Below, piece by piece: positions 11,762 to 23,807 of a stretch of 64,000 nt of DNA; positions within the stretch are counted from its first letter, which is position 1; each line of letters starts with the position of its first letter. The notes beneath the pieces are model-generated. The model had not been told where the DNA came from and did not search any database. It saw nothing but the letters and a program-made list of their open reading frames with translations. Location: the NCBI GenBank assembly GCA_015179125.1, contig WHVA01000347.1, positions 1 through 64,000 of the forward strand, read 5' to 3'. The DNA comes from Gautieria morchelliformis (lineage: Eukaryota > Basidiomycota > Agaricomycetes > Gomphales > Gomphaceae). The translations under genes and the position numbers were made by a program.

Positions 11762-12254
11762 CCCCATAGCCAACAAATATGGTGTTTCAGTACATTTGTG
11801 TTTCCCAGCATTTGTCAGTCATTTTCAGTTGATTCTGTACAGCAACTTTGTCTCCATGTTTGAGTCATGCATGAAACAGAAGATTAAATTGGGCATGGCC
11901 AAAGGCAATGCAAGCACACCTCTGCATTACCTGGTGCTTTATTATCTGAATAGATCAGAAGATTAAATGGTCCGCCATAATATACATGTCAGTGATATCT
12001 CCAAATATGTCATTCATGAAACATTGCAAAGTTGCCAGGCTGTTTGTGAGGCCAAAGTGGCATGACTAGTCATCATTTGAATGAACCATATTGAGTTTGG
12101 AGTGTAGTTTTCCATTCATTGCCTTCCTGTAAGGGCGACTCCAGGTCAATCTAGGAATGAGTCTGCTGGTAGGTCAGGCAAAGGGATACTGCCCAACTGG
12201 CTGCCTGCCTGGGCCTGATGGGGGACTCCAACCCACTACCATTAGGTGCAAGTC
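11762..12254. other. Spacer between the TIR transposon and Gypsy-1
   Basis: No gene was recognised. This is the 5' flank of Gypsy-1. The five bases before the LTR (aagtc) do not match those after the 3' LTR (gatag). Confidence 0.5.
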
Positions 12255-12689
12255 TGTCAGGGTTCACGCATTTCCTTCCACAAGTTTCTATTTCCTTCCA
12301 TGAGTTTCCGTCACCTTCCGTCAGTTTCCATAACCTTCCGTCAGTTTCCATAACTTTCCGTCACCTTCTGTCACATTCTGTCACATGTCACATTCCGTCA
12401 CTTTCCGTGACCTTCCATCACTTTCCGTCACCTTCCGTAACCTTCTACAAGTTTCCGTCTCCCCTATTATGTAAGCCTTGCCAGCGCTATAAGACTGTAG
12501 CCCGTGTGGTGGCGTTTCCTCAGCTTGATCTCTGAGGATACCCACTACACAGGCAAGTCCACATGTATCTATCGTTGGTAGAGTTATAAACTGAGGATAC
12601 CCACTACACAGTTGGTCATTGTCCTAGTATCGGCTCTTATCTCCTTGAGTATCTTTGGTTGTGGCTTCGTCATTAGTGTTGCCCTCACA
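12255..12689 (+). repeat. Gypsy-1 5' LTR
   Basis: A 435-bp LTR starting TG and ending CA. It is 63 bp longer than the 3' LTR because it contains more copies of a short TTCCGTCA/TTCCATGA-type repeat between about 12280 and 12450. The rest is almost identical by eye. Confidence 0.92.
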
Positions 12690-12749
12690 GAAGATCAAGC
12701 TCATAGGACGACCCCACAAACTTTTCTTAACCAGCCTTCATCTCAGCCT

Positions 12750-13856
12750 ATGGCAGACCAACTCCCAGACGCATACTGGGACTCCCTGGGTGACCATGGG
12801 CCATTTCTTCGAGGCCTCCTTTCCAGCCAAGCACAGCAGCTGCAGCAACTTCAACTGCAGAATCAGGAACTGCACAGTCAGATTGTTAACGATCACGACC
12901 ACTTAGCCAATGCTGCCGCCAACGCTGCTGTTGCTGCTGCTCAAGCCCTTGCGCCCTCAGTACCTCACAGTGTCCCTCCATCTACTCGCTCTATCAAAGC
13001 AGCGGAACTGGAGAAGTTTAATGGAGACCGTGCAGAGACTGAAGGGTTTATCAGGTCTATCAGGTTGTCCATTGCTGTCCAGCCAGCATCCTTCCCAGAT
13101 GAGTGCACAAAGATCCTATATGCTCTTTCCTTCATGACAGGAGGCTCTGCGGAGATATGGGCACACAACGAGACACAGGCTGTCATTGATGGCACCTCCT
13201 CTATATCCACTCTGGAGGGGTTCATTAAACGTGTGGAGGAGGCCTTTGGTGACCCAGATCGTGCCAGAACGGCTCGCACTAAACTGCATGACCTTAGGAT
13301 GGCGTCAGGAATGTCGGCAGATGAATACACGGCGCAATTTGAGATCCTGGCAGGCAGGACAGGCTTTAATGACGAGGCACTCGAGGATGCCTATGCTCGT
13401 GGCCTTCCAGCAGGTATCCTTGATAAGATCCACGCCCAGCCCTTTCTTCCATCCAACCTCAAAGCCTGGAAGGAAGCAGCCTGTCAGATTGACCGCAATC
13501 ATCGCCGTCTGTTAGAGGTCAGGAAGGCACAGACACCTCATGTCCCTAATCGCCCTCCTCCTGCCCGTCCACTCCACACTCCTGCTACAGCTCCTGTTGT
13601 CACAGCACCACCCAGTAATGCGACACCTATGGACATTGACTCATCCCGCCGCCGCACCGAAACACGGACCTGCTACAACTGTAAGAGACCTGGTCACATT
13701 TCACCAGACTGTCCTGAACCTCGCAAGCCACGAATCCGCGCAAACCTCACGGAGGCGGACATTGCAGCAATTGTCTCTAAATCTGTGGCAGTGGCGATGG
13801 AGGAACGCAAACAGAAGGTGGAAGCCCCTGTCCAAGATGAAGGAAAGGGTTTTTAG
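12750..13856 (+). CDS. Gypsy-1 Gag
   Basis: An intact 368-residue ORF. The N-terminus (MADQLPDAYWDSLGDHGPF) is followed by a Gln-rich and Ala-rich segment, a capsid-type region around residues 90-250 (SIKAAELEKFNGDRAE onward), and a single CCHC zinc knuckle CYNCKRPGHISPDC near residue 308. Gag would form the cytoplasmic particle and bind the element RNA. The reading frame is open upstream of this ATG into the LTR; I chose ATG 12750 because it is the first ATG after the LTR and starts a plausible Gag. The stop TAG at 13854-13856 directly follows a candidate -1 slip site. Confidence 0.9.
   Translation: MADQLPDAYWDSLGDHGPFLRGLLSSQAQQLQQLQLQNQELHSQIVNDHDHLANAAANAAVAAAQALAPSVPHSVPPSTRSIKAAELEKFNGDRAETEGFIRSIRLSIAVQPASFPDECTKILYALSFMTGGSAEIWAHNETQAVIDGTSSISTLEGFIKRVEEAFGDPDRARTARTKLHDLRMASGMSADEYTAQFEILAGRTGFNDEALEDAYARGLPAGILDKIHAQPFLPSNLKAWKEAACQIDRNHRRLLEVRKAQTPHVPNRPPPARPLHTPATAPVVTAPPSNATPMDIDSSRRRTETRTCYNCKRPGHISPDCPEPRKPRIRANLTEADIAAIVSKSVAVAMEERKQKVEAPVQDEGKGF
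13847..13853 (+). promoter_or_regulatory. Candidate -1 ribosomal frameshift site GGGTTTT
   Basis: The heptamer is in the required X XXY YYZ phase (AAG GGT TTT TAG in the gag frame) immediately before the gag stop. The pol frame is the -1 frame and is open across the site, so slippage would give a Gag-Pol fusion. A downstream pseudoknot was not tested. Confidence 0.6.
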
Positions 13857-16800
13857 GCCAGTCAGCGGTGAAAGACATGCCCTGCTCGACGAATCGGTTT
13901 TCAGTTCTCGAAACATGTACAATAGGGATCACAGGCGATATGATGCATCCTTCTCCTATCCCTGATCGAACTGAAACCAAACCAGCCATGCCAAAAACCC
14001 AACCCATCGCTCCAGTTGCTAATGCAAATCTTCCAGTCCCTCTATATGTCCGTACTGCTGACCTCCGCCGATGCACCAAAGTACCTCTCAAGGTCCACTC
14101 CGTTGACACAGGGCATCCACTTGCAATTGACTCCCTCCTTGACAGTGGTGCTACAGGGATGTTCATCGATGTGGAGTTTGTAAGGGAACACAGACTTCGG
14201 ACCCGTCCCCTACCCCGTGCCATCCCCGTCTACAATATTGATGGTACCCCAAATGAGGCTGGCTCAATCAAGGAAGAAGTCGACCTCATTTGCACCTTTG
14301 GGGATCATACGGAACGTGCCACATTCTCTGTCACAAGCCTTGGACGACTTGCCATCATTCTTGGTCACACATGGCTTGTTGAACACAACCCAGAAGTTGA
14401 CTGGCATACAGGAGATGTGAAGATGACACGCTGTCCCAAGTCATGTGGGGGCAGACCTGTTGTCAGAGGGCCCACAGTCGAAACTGTTCCAGAAGAGAGT
14501 GTAGATCAAGAGGAGGTTCCCATACAGCACACCCGCTCCCTACTTGAGGAAGGAGACAGGACCTTTGTCATCTTTGTGAATGAGAGTCCTGAAATGATTG
14601 GCGCAGGCTGGACTGTCTCCCAACAGCTTGCTGAACGGGCCAGCAAGTCTGCACCAGTCAGATCCTTCGAGGACCTTGTCCCCAAACCATACCAGGAGTT
14701 CAAGGATGTGTTTTCTAAGGAGTCATTTGACCAACTGCCTCCTCGAAAGCCCTGGGACCATGCAATTGAGCTCACTCCAGGTGCACAACCCTTCAGCACA
14801 AAGGTTTACCCAATGTCACCAGTTGAGCAAAGGGAACTGGATAACTTCCTTGAGGAGAACCTGAAGAGCCATCGTATCCGTCCTTCCAAGTCACCTATGG
14901 CATCTCCAGTCTTCTTTGTGAAGAAAAAGGACAGCAGTCTTAGATTTGTGCAAGACTACTGGAAGCTCAATGATATAACAATCAAGAATGCCTATCCTTT
15001 GCCCCTTGTTCCAGACATCATGAATAAGATTGCTGCTGGAAGGGCTAAATACTTCACAAAGCTTGACATTCGCTGGGGATATAATAATGTACGCATAAAA
15101 GAGGGAGATGAGTGGAAGGCAGCCTTTCGGACAAATAGGGGCCTGTATGAACCTCTAGTCATGTTCTTTGGACTCACGAACAGCCCAGCAACCTTCCAGA
15201 CGATGATGAATGACATCTTCAAGAGTCTCATCGATGAAGGGGTTGTGGTGGTGTTCATGGACGACATTCTCATCTTCACAGAGTCGCTTGAAGAACATCG
15301 TAGGATTGTACGACGTGTCCTTGAAATCCTCTGGGCCAACAACCTGTACCTCAAACATGAAAAATGCCTATTTGAGCAACTAGAGGTGGAGTATCTCGGC
15401 CTCATCCTCTCTCAAGGACAGGTTGCCATGGACCCAGTCAAGGTTGCAGGGGTGCGGGACTGGCCAATACCACGTAACATCACTGAAGTCAAATCATTCC
15501 TTGGTTTCATCAACTTCTACCGTAGATTTGTGGAAGACTTCTCACACATTGAAAGCCCCTCAACCAGTTGACAAAACAGGATGCCCAATGGTCTTGGGAT
15601 CCAAATGGCCCAGAGCAAATGTCCTTCGACAAGCTCAAACTCCTCATCACCTCAACACCGATCCTTGTCCTCCCTGATCAAGACAAACATTTCCGTCTTG
15701 AAACAGATGCCTCAGCCTATGCCACAGGAGCAGTACTGTCCCAGCTATGTGATGATGGCAAATGGCGGCCTGTGGGGTTTGTCTCCAAAAGCCTCAATGA
15801 TGCTGAACGCAACTATGCCATCCATGACAAGGAGCTTCTTTCTGTGATTCGGGGATTAGAGGAATGGCGCCACATCTTAGAGGGAACGAAGCACAAGATT
15901 GAGATTCTCAATGACCATCAGAATCTCACCTACTTCCGCACTGCACAAAACCTGAACCGTCGTCAAGCACGCTGGTCACTCTACCTCTCTCGCTTTGATT
16001 TTGAGCTGATCCATCGTCCTGGTCGTCATTCAGCCAAGCCTGATGCACTCTCACGACGCGTGGATCATAAGCGGGGGGAGGAAGACAACCAAAATCAAGT
16101 CTTACTTACCCCTGACTTGTTCCACATCAAGGCGAATCCTCCAGAGGCTGGTGCGCAGTTAGTCCCAGGTGAAGGTGATGCTTTCCTCAATCGAGTAAGG
16201 AACTGTGTAGACCGGGATGAAAAGGTTGTCAAGGCTCTCAAAGAACTGGGCTCCTCTGGAAATTTACGAGGAGAAGAGTGGTCTGAACAGGATGGGCTTG
16301 TCCTCTATCACAACAAAGTGTACGTGCCGCTTGATGCAAAACTACGACATGACATAGTGAAAGCGCACCATGACATGCCTCTCACCGGTCACCCTGGTCA
16401 TTGGAGAACCACTGAACTAGTTGCTCGGAGTTACTGGTGGCCTGGGATGGGACGTTACATTGCAAAATACGTGAAGGCCTGTGACCTGTGCAACCGGACA
16501 AAAACCTTCCCTGCTTCTCCCATTGGCAAGCTTCTACCAAACCGTATCCCAGACCGTAGATGGCAGGTTATGTCTGTTGACTTGATTGTAGAACTGCCTA
16601 CCAGTCATGGCTATGATGCTCTCCTTGTTGTCGTCGATCGCCTCTCAAAGCGTGCACATGTCATTCCCACCACTTCAGATGTAACTTCGGTGGGAGTTGC
16701 CCGACTCTTCCGTGATCATGTTTGGAAACTTCATGGGCTCCCTGAAGAAATCATCAGTGATCGAGGCACACAGTTCATCTCCCAGTTCATGCGTGAACTG

Positions 16801-17764
16801 AACAAACTTCTTGGTGTCAAAGTCGCTGCCTCTACTGCTTATCACCCCCAAACTGATGGACAGACTGAAAGGGTTAATCAGGAGATTGAGCAATACCTTC
16901 GACTATTCGTCAACCAGCGTCAGGATGATTGGTTTGAATGGATATCCTTGGCCGAGTTTGCCTATAACAACCGAATCCATGCCTCAACCCAGACTACACC
17001 CTTCATGTTGGACAGTGGCCAACATCCAAGGCTGGGACTGGAACCAGTCCGGGAAACTCGACTCGAGGCCCTGGATGAGTTCACAACACGGATGGAAGCG
17101 GCCACAAGAGAAGCTCGTTCGGCCCTGTCCAAGGCAGCAGAGGACATGGCACGCTTCTATGACGTGCACCATAAGCAGCCCCAGTTTATAAGCTTGGTGA
17201 CAAGGTCTGGCTCAATGCACAAAACATCACAACCACTCGCCCAATGAAGAAGCTAGACCACAAGTGGCTAGGCCCCTACACTGTTAATAATGTGGTCTCA
17301 CGAAATGCCTATGGTCTAAATCTTCCTATATCCTTTGGTCGCACACATCCAGTGTTCTCTGTCGTCCTGCTTCGGCCATATGAAGATGACCCAATCCTTG
17401 AACGTCATACCCCTCCACCACCCCCCCTGTCATACGGGATGGAGCCGAAGAATATGAAGTTGAAAGGATTCTAGACAGCAGGATGTTCCGTGGAAGGTTG
17501 GAGTATCTCGTGCGCTGGAAGGGCTATGGAGCTGCCGACGATCTCTGGCTACCAGCAAAAGATGTCTCTGGGGCAAAGCGACTCGTTAAAGAATTTCACC
17601 GGCAGAACCCAGAGGCACCTCAACGTATCTCAGCAGCCACATATATGTCCCTCCCCTTCCAGAGATTTCAGAACTTCACAGAACCTTCCAGGCAAACTCT
17701 CTTCGACTGGACAGCAGGCAGGGCTTCTACTTATGATGTCAAGGGTCCAGAACCCCAAAGATAA
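13853..17764 (+). pseudogene. Gypsy-1 Pol: protease, RT, RNase H, integrase, chromodomain
   Basis: The retropepsin motif LLDSGAT lies near 14134-14154. The reverse transcriptase has FVKKKDSSLRFVQDY and the FMDD catalytic box at 15254-15265. RNase H follows (FRLETDASAYATGAVLSQ; later NDHQNL). Integrase has an HHCC finger (GHPGHWRTTELV to CDLCNRTK, about 16390-16500), SVDLIVELP, ISDRGTQF and the region around TERVNQE giving D, D and E. The chromodomain is near 17447-17620 (YEVERILDSR, LEYLVRWKGYG). Frameshifts near 15553 (loss of one base in an A run), 17182 and 17425 (within a C run) break the polyprotein, so this copy cannot make full-length Pol. Confidence 0.92.
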
Positions 17765-17870
17765 GCGATATCGGCCTCCGCCTAACCAATTCATTCCGAT
17801 AAGCTATATATCCCCTCTCCACCTGTGACCGCTCACTTCCACTGCATCGACCCCACCACATCCATCAACC

Positions 17871-18425
17871 ATGTCCTCGCCCGCCATTGAGCTTGTTGCC
17901 CTCCCCAGCTTCACCCAAAACCTCTCTGACCTGCCAAACATGTCACGTGTCGATCCCACCCTCCTGCACTTCTCCGGCTTCTCGTCATCCAGAGCAGCCA
18001 GTGAAGCCAAGCTACAAAGGATGCTTGACTGCCGTGATCTCGACGTCGCATGGTCTTCAAAGTGGTCCGTCAGCTCTGAGGACCTCACACCAGCGGAGAG
18101 TCAGGCGCCCACTCGCCCTGCACTCGCATTCCTCAGACCCCGACACAGACGAGAGAACACGTACTACGTCGGCGACCCTGTCTTCCTCAACGATGGAACC
18201 CCCCCTTGTGGAACTCCCTACACTTTCGAAGGCTGGGTGGGGCGGCGTTTTTGTAACATGGCAGGAGAGCGAATACGTCGAGCAAGGTTCCGAGGGCCGC
18301 ACTTGCCCATGGACCCCAATCCCCCTGAGCTCATCATTGACCTGCGTTACCAGGAAGGGAAGGGCCAGGAGAGATGGTGGTCCCGCCTGTGGCATACTTG
18401 GAAACGATGTCTCGGTGGATGTTGA
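17871..18425 (+). CDS. Gypsy-1 extra ORF between pol and the 3' LTR
   Basis: An intact 184-codon ORF starting MSSPAIELVALPSF lies after the chromodomain and before the purine tract. It has no signal peptide or clear membrane segment, so it is not an obvious envelope gene. It is rich in Arg and Trp near its C-terminus (RWWSRLWHTWKR). An overlapping +1 frame is also open for 181 codons (17887-18432), so composition alone might keep frames open. It stays open while pol carries three frameshifts. I do not recognise the protein; it may be an accessory or captured gene. Confidence 0.5.
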   Translation: MSSPAIELVALPSFTQNLSDLPNMSRVDPTLLHFSGFSSSRAASEAKLQRMLDCRDLDVAWSSKWSVSSEDLTPAESQAPTRPALAFLRPRHRRENTYYVGDPVFLNDGTPPCGTPYTFEGWVGRRFCNMAGERIRRARFRGPHLPMDPNPPELIIDLRYQEGKGQERWWSRLWHTWKRCLGGC

Positions 18426-18463
18426 GGGCTAGGTGGCAGCTGTGCTTGTCGGGACAACAAGCA

Positions 18464-18478
18464 TTGAGAGGGGGGTGA
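18464..18478 (+). other. Gypsy-1 polypurine tract
   Basis: The purine-rich run GAGAGGGGGGTGA lies directly against the 3' LTR start, as expected for the plus-strand primer of reverse transcription. Confidence 0.75.
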
Positions 18479-18850
18479 TGTCAGGGTTCACGCATTTCCT
18501 TCCACAAGTTTCTATTTCCTTCCATGAGTTTCCATTACCTTCTGTCAGTTTCCATAACCTTCTGTCACATTCTGTCACATGTCACATGTCACATTCCGTA
18601 ACCTTCTACAAGTTTCCGTCTCCCCTATTATGTAAGCCTTGCCAGCGCTATAAGACTGTAGCCCGTGTGGTGGCGTTTCCTCAGCTTGATCTCTGAGGAT
18701 ACCCACTACACAGGCAAGTCCCCATGTATCTATCGTTGGTAGAGTTATAAACTGAGGATACCCACTACACAGTTGGTCATTGTCCTAGTATCGGCTCTTA
18801 TCTCCTTGAGTATCTTTGGTTGTGGCTTCGTCATTAGTGTTGCCCTCACA
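18479..18850 (+). repeat. Gypsy-1 3' LTR
   Basis: A 372-bp LTR, colinear with the 5' LTR except for fewer TTCC-type short repeats and a few substitutions. Confidence 0.92.
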
Positions 18851-19833
18851 GATAGGAGTGGCCCCAGGGTCGGGTGTGGTGTCCAGAGGGGTACGTGCAG
18901 CCTGTTCATCCCTGGTATGCGAGCTGGAAGGCTGGGTCCCATCGGTAGGAGCCACCATCGGTGAAGTACGTAGGTGGAAGGATGGAACGGCGCGGCGGTA
19001 AGCGGTGCCACTACGGAGTGCCACAGTGTCGCTTGGGACCTGCAAAAAGAGATTGAGCTCGAAGCCTTAATGGCTATCGAGCGCGATGTGTGTGAGAAGG
19101 ACGCAAGGGAAAGGAGGAAGAGGAGCTGGAACATTTATACTAGGAGGGAGTGTGGACAATAGGACATAGGCTATGCAAGCTTTGATGTGAGTGGACTGTG
19201 GACGGAGCGTGGACAGTGGACGAAGAGTGGGCAGTGGACAATGGGTGGACAGTGGGCACGAGTGGCTGGAGTCACATGACTCGTGTCATAGACCCTGGAC
19301 ATCAGCGAGCTTTGTCCAATCCAGTTCAGGCCCTGGCGATGGGATAGCCAGCGCCTTCTATTCTCCATCATCGGTTAGTTGGCTAGGTTATGGTTAGGGT
19401 TGGCGTTTCGGTTAGCCATGGCTTTAATTCTAGGTACGCTTACTATATAGAACGCACGAACGAAGATTTAGAACGACCCGGCTAGGGGGACCCCACGAGC
19501 GCAGCGGGAGGCCGGTCAATGAAGCAGATAAAAGTAATGTTTATAAAATACCTTCCATAAAAAAAAACTGGTTCCGCATCTGGGGTGTTAGGTGCTGGAA
19601 ATAGGTCGACCGAGCCCATAGGCACCAGGCACCAGTAATTCCAAGGGATCACATGGCGAGTTGCGACGGCGTGCGCACTCTTGCTGAACGGCACAATTAC
19701 TTCATCCTAGCGCTCCCGATAAGCCTTTGGCTATCTAAAAAACTATGAGCATGCCTGTAAATGGTGTGGGTTGCGGGGAAACTTGGCAGGAGAGCGCCAT
19801 CAAAAGAATTGCACTACCGTCTGGGGTAGGCTG
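18851..19833. other. Spacer with short tandem GTGGACAGTGG-like repeats
   Basis: No gene was recognised. About five degenerate copies of an 11-14-bp GTGGACAGTGG-like unit lie at about 19188-19262. The region after 19440 is unidentified. Confidence 0.45.
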
Positions 19834-19888
19834 CACTGTGGATAGTGAATCCATTGAAACCTAGTGGGTTTACCCATGGGGTTTCTGT
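19834..19888 (+). repeat. Left TIR of the GH16-carrying element
   Basis: It matches the reverse complement of 23808-23862 through CACTGTGG, CCTAGTGGGT and ACCCA blocks. Confidence 0.55.
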
Positions 19889-21149
19889 TTTCAGTGGATA
19901 CCTCATTGAAACAGCCCCCATTGAAACAAACCAATGAAATTTGGGCTTACCAGGTTTCCTTCCTAGAAAAAACCAATGAAATTATTTAAGTGGTTGGATC
20001 AGTAGAATTTTCAGTGGCTTTGTCACTTAGTTTCTGTGCCATATATATTCAACGTAATTATCATGAGAATTTCAGTGCTTGAAGGCCTGGATTCCTGTTG
20101 TTTGCACACTTAAAAATTGTCAAGATAGCTCATGGAGCATTCAGTGAAATCCAGTGAATTAATATGTATATTTCGGGGTAAATATACTGGAAGTTTCCAT
20201 ATATGTATCAATGAATTTCCATGCTTGAAGTGCCGGAATGCTACTGTGGCCCCAAGTGACAACTACTTTTGAGATACAGCACTAATTATAGACTCTGAGT
20301 GTGAAAGGACTCCTACTACTAGTCCGCCTCCATTCCATCCCTGCCCAGATCATCTTCGAAGTTTGAACACAGTCCGCAGACTCCACACATAGTCGCCACT
20401 TCGATCAATGATGCCCCACTGGTAGTCATACCACGGAAAAACACGCTCAGGGTAGAAACCATTAGTTCCTTCCATATGTATTACATTTTATGTTGTCGCG
20501 TCGCATTCAATGGTTGCAGCGTTGTTTACGCGTTTTTGTTGTCACGTGACTTACTCAAGTAGGTCCTTGTGTACGTGTAAATCCAACACAAACTGGCTTC
20601 GCTCTTCACATCACTAGAGAACGCGTATACCTGTGTTCCATCTCTGTAAGACTATGCAATCTCTCAATAGACACCATTGTCTGATAATGGATATCAGTAC
20701 ACATCCGACAAATAGAGACTGCTTTTCCCCTTCTGTCTGGGCTTGCCTTCGAGTTCTGTTAACTGTGCTTCCATGCGCGGCCTAACCTGCTTGAACATAC
20801 AGGCCTCTCGAAATCACTAACTAACCCCCCAGGTGTCCTCGTCTCCGATTGGTGGCTTGACGGTGGCTTTGCGCGCTTCAGGCTCGCCGACCATGCCCTT
20901 CGTCTTCTGCATCAGTCTCTTTTATATCTCCACATTGTGGGATTAGCTTTTTGTGGGTGGGATATGGTTCCGCTTCTAATCACACTTCTAACCTGCCCCC
21001 GGCAGCATTGGCCCCGTCTTGCGATCCCGATGCCAGTGTGCAAGTAGAGTCTGGAGCAGGCTATGTGAATAGGCATGTTCTGGAGATGGTTGCATAGCTG
21101 AGCTGGGTTAAGCTGACCTGACGTGGTGCATTACACTAGCATGCCCTCT

Positions 21150-23330
21150 CGAGTCTTTGAACAAAGCGATGCAGATGTATGCGCAAGAGGGTGGGATGCC
21201 GATGATTTTTATTAATCGTGCCCCCGCCCCCCATGCCCTTCTCCTGCTCCAGCGTTGCCTCCTTCAGCGCCCCCTCCGACTCCAAGTACTCGCCCTCTCC
21301 CACGAGAAGCACGGTGGTGGCGGCGTGTTCCTGCCCTACGTGTACGACCCGACCTTGGACCAGTCCAGTCCACCCGACGCAGACACGCCCTCCACAACCC
21401 AAGCACTCTCGCTCATGACGAGCATACCGTCACCCACCTCAACGCCCGCGGCCTCGCGAACGTGCTCGTCGTCACGTCCGTCATCAGCCTCTTCACCGCG
21501 TACCACATCATCACCTTCCACTCCAATGCCCGGAACCTCGCCATCGGCAACAACGTGCAGGTCAACGCAACGGGCCAGGTTGCGGACTTGCCACACTTCC
21601 CCGTCATGCTCAACAAGGACACCCCGGATGTGGTCAAGATGCGCACGGGGTGGGACGGGAAGGAGTATGAGCTGGTGTTTTCGGACGAGTTTAACAACGA
21701 GGGCCGCTCGTTTTACCCGGGTGACGACCCCTTCTGGGAGGCCGTCGATCTGTGGTACCACATGACGCAGGACATGGAGTGGTATGGCCCTGGTGCGTGT
21801 GAGCCTGTATTTCACATGCCTGTACCCATGTTCCCGCAGGGCAGGTGACGACGACGAACGGGAGCCTCCGCATCCTCATCAAGCAGGCCGACCCCGCGAG
21901 CAACCACGGGCTCAGCTACAAGTCCGGCATGCTCCAGAGCTGGAACAAGCTCTGCTTCACGGGCGGGTACATCGAGGGTGTGTATCTGTATCTCTTCCCC
22001 CTCCGCCGTTCTCCCCTCGCCTCGCGGTGCTCACGTGCTCACGCTCCTCGCCTGCAGTCTCCATGTCCTTCCCCGGGTTGAGCAGCAACGCTACATGAGT
22101 CTGCTCCTTCCGCCACTCACACACATCTGTGCTCAATGATGTGACCGTCAGTGGCCCGGCACCTGACTCATGGGCAACCTCGGCCGCCCCAGCTACGGCG
22201 TGTCCACAGACGGCATATGGCCCTACTTGTGATTTGTGCGCACCACCCCGTACCCTATATATCGCACCCTCCCAGTGCTGTCCCCCCCCCCCCCCCTTCC
22301 GTGCCACGCATCTAGATACACATCCTGCGACACAGGAACATTCCCAAACCAGACGCACAAAGACGGGCTGGGCCCCGTGGCGGCGCTGCACATGGACTGG
22401 GGAAGGAGCCAGTATAATTTTGAGCTGAGCTGGTTGCTGGGGCAGCAGCTGTCGTGAGTCCTTGCTCCCTGCCCCGTCCCTCCCATGCTGACCTGACCCC
22501 TCGTGCCTCACCTTGCCCTCGCCGCTCTTAGCGCCTGCACCTGCCCCGCCTCTGCACCCTCCCACCCCAGGCCCTCCCCCTCCGTTGGCCACGGCGCCCC
22601 CGAGATCGACGTCTTCGAGGCGCAGAAGAACAAGCTCGGCAATGGCGGGAAGGTCTCGCAGTTCACGCCCTTTGCGCATGATTATGTGTTCCCCAACGGG
22701 ACGGGGGCAGCGTCATTTTTTGATGCGGGGGTGACGCGGCAGAATACGTATCAGGGGGAGTGCATTGTGAGTGTTTTCGCCTGAATTTTCTTTTGGCTCG
22801 GAGCTCGGGAGGGTGAGGGTGTGGAGGGATTGCTGATGTGTTTGTTTTGGTAGACAGCAGGCAGTGTTGGCGCTGACGACCATGCCAGAGCGTGCGTATG
22901 CAGGCACACCGAGTTCATGTCCTTCAGTAAGCCATGTCATGTCATGTCCGTTTGGCCTCCCCATCCATTGCTGACCCTTCCCCTCCCCTCCCTTCCCTCC
23001 CCTCCCCTTCGCGCCCCCCACACACACAGGCTTCGAACACCTCGGCGACCCGAGTGACACAGGGGCCAGGTACATCACGTGGCAGGTCGACGGGAAGCCG
23101 AGCTATGCGGCGACGGAGGTTGCACAGAGGCTGATTTTCGATGGTGCGTTGCACCAAGTTGTGTTTGTATCCCGTCCTGTGAAGCTGACCTCGTATACTT
23201 TATAATCGATTATTCTGAACTTGGGCATGTTGCGTGAGTTGGTTCGACCTTAGCCTTGACGGTGGTGTGGTTTTGGCTCCCAGCGCACTGCCGCCACAAT
23301 GTATGTGAAGCAGCCTGGTGTGAGTTTCTT
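21150..23330 (+). pseudogene. KRE6/SKN1-type GH16 protein (beta-glucan synthesis), truncated copy
   Basis: The reading contains LHNPSTLAHDEHTVTHLNARG followed by a membrane segment (LANVLVVTSVISLFTAYHII). Then comes VFSDEFNNEGRSFYPGDDPF (about 21680-21740) and, after a short intron, [20 protein letters not shown]. Later segments are MGNLGRPSYGVSTDGIWPY, CDTGTFPNQT, GHGAPEIDVFEAQKN with the GH16 acidic residues (about 22590), RYITWQVDGKPSY (about 23070) and IILNLGM (about 23205). The family are type II membrane proteins of the secretory pathway needed for beta-1,6-glucan. Frames break near 21390 and 22090-22250, and the last part of the catalytic domain after IILNLGM is missing. Introns are kept, so the copy came through DNA, not a processed transcript. 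Confidence 0.8.
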
Positions 23331-23807
23331 GGATTAGACTACAGTATTTCAGTTATTTTTCCCATATGTTTCATTGGTATCCCCCCTTGTATATATTGAT
23401 TTATTACTTGAAACAATGGGAAAGTTTAACTGGTATCTCATGGCTTTTGAACAAGAATGCAAGGCAATAACCATTGAAAACTCATAGCTTTACAACCTAA
23501 CACTCACTACAAATTTCATGAATCTTCAGTGATTTGCCTCATATAATTCAGTGACATTCAGTTGCTGCATCTCTGAAATGTGGTGATAGAACCACAGGGT
23601 TGTAAGTGACTATCTCATGGGAACCCAGTGGTTGTTGACTTGGAACATCTGGTTCAATCCATTGGTCTTCCATTGTAGGAACCCTGAATACCCATGAGTC
23701 AACCCCTGAAACCAACTCATTGAAACGAAACTTTTTCCACTGAAACTGATTCATTGAATTTTCAATGGGTTCTATTGGTATTTACACTAGCTATAGTGGT
23801 TTATATA

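Larger units (their letters stand above)
12255..18850 (+). mobile_element. Ty3/Gypsy retrotransposon (Gypsy-1), chromodomain type
   Basis: Two LTRs (12255-12689 and 18479-18850) share their start TGTCAGGGTTCACGC and end GTTGCCCTCACA. They bound gag, protease, reverse transcriptase, RNase H, integrase and chromodomain coding sequence in Gypsy order. A purine tract precedes the 3' LTR and an extra ORF sits between pol and that tract. Three frameshifts in pol make this copy inactive. No target-site duplication is visible, which suggests rearrangement after insertion or recombination between copies. Confidence 0.93.

Noticed and set aside
17887-18432. Overlapping +1 ORF of 181 codons in Gypsy-1
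   Set aside because: Not listed as a gene because only one of the two frames is likely used and the 17871 frame starts earlier; noted in the finding on the extra ORF.
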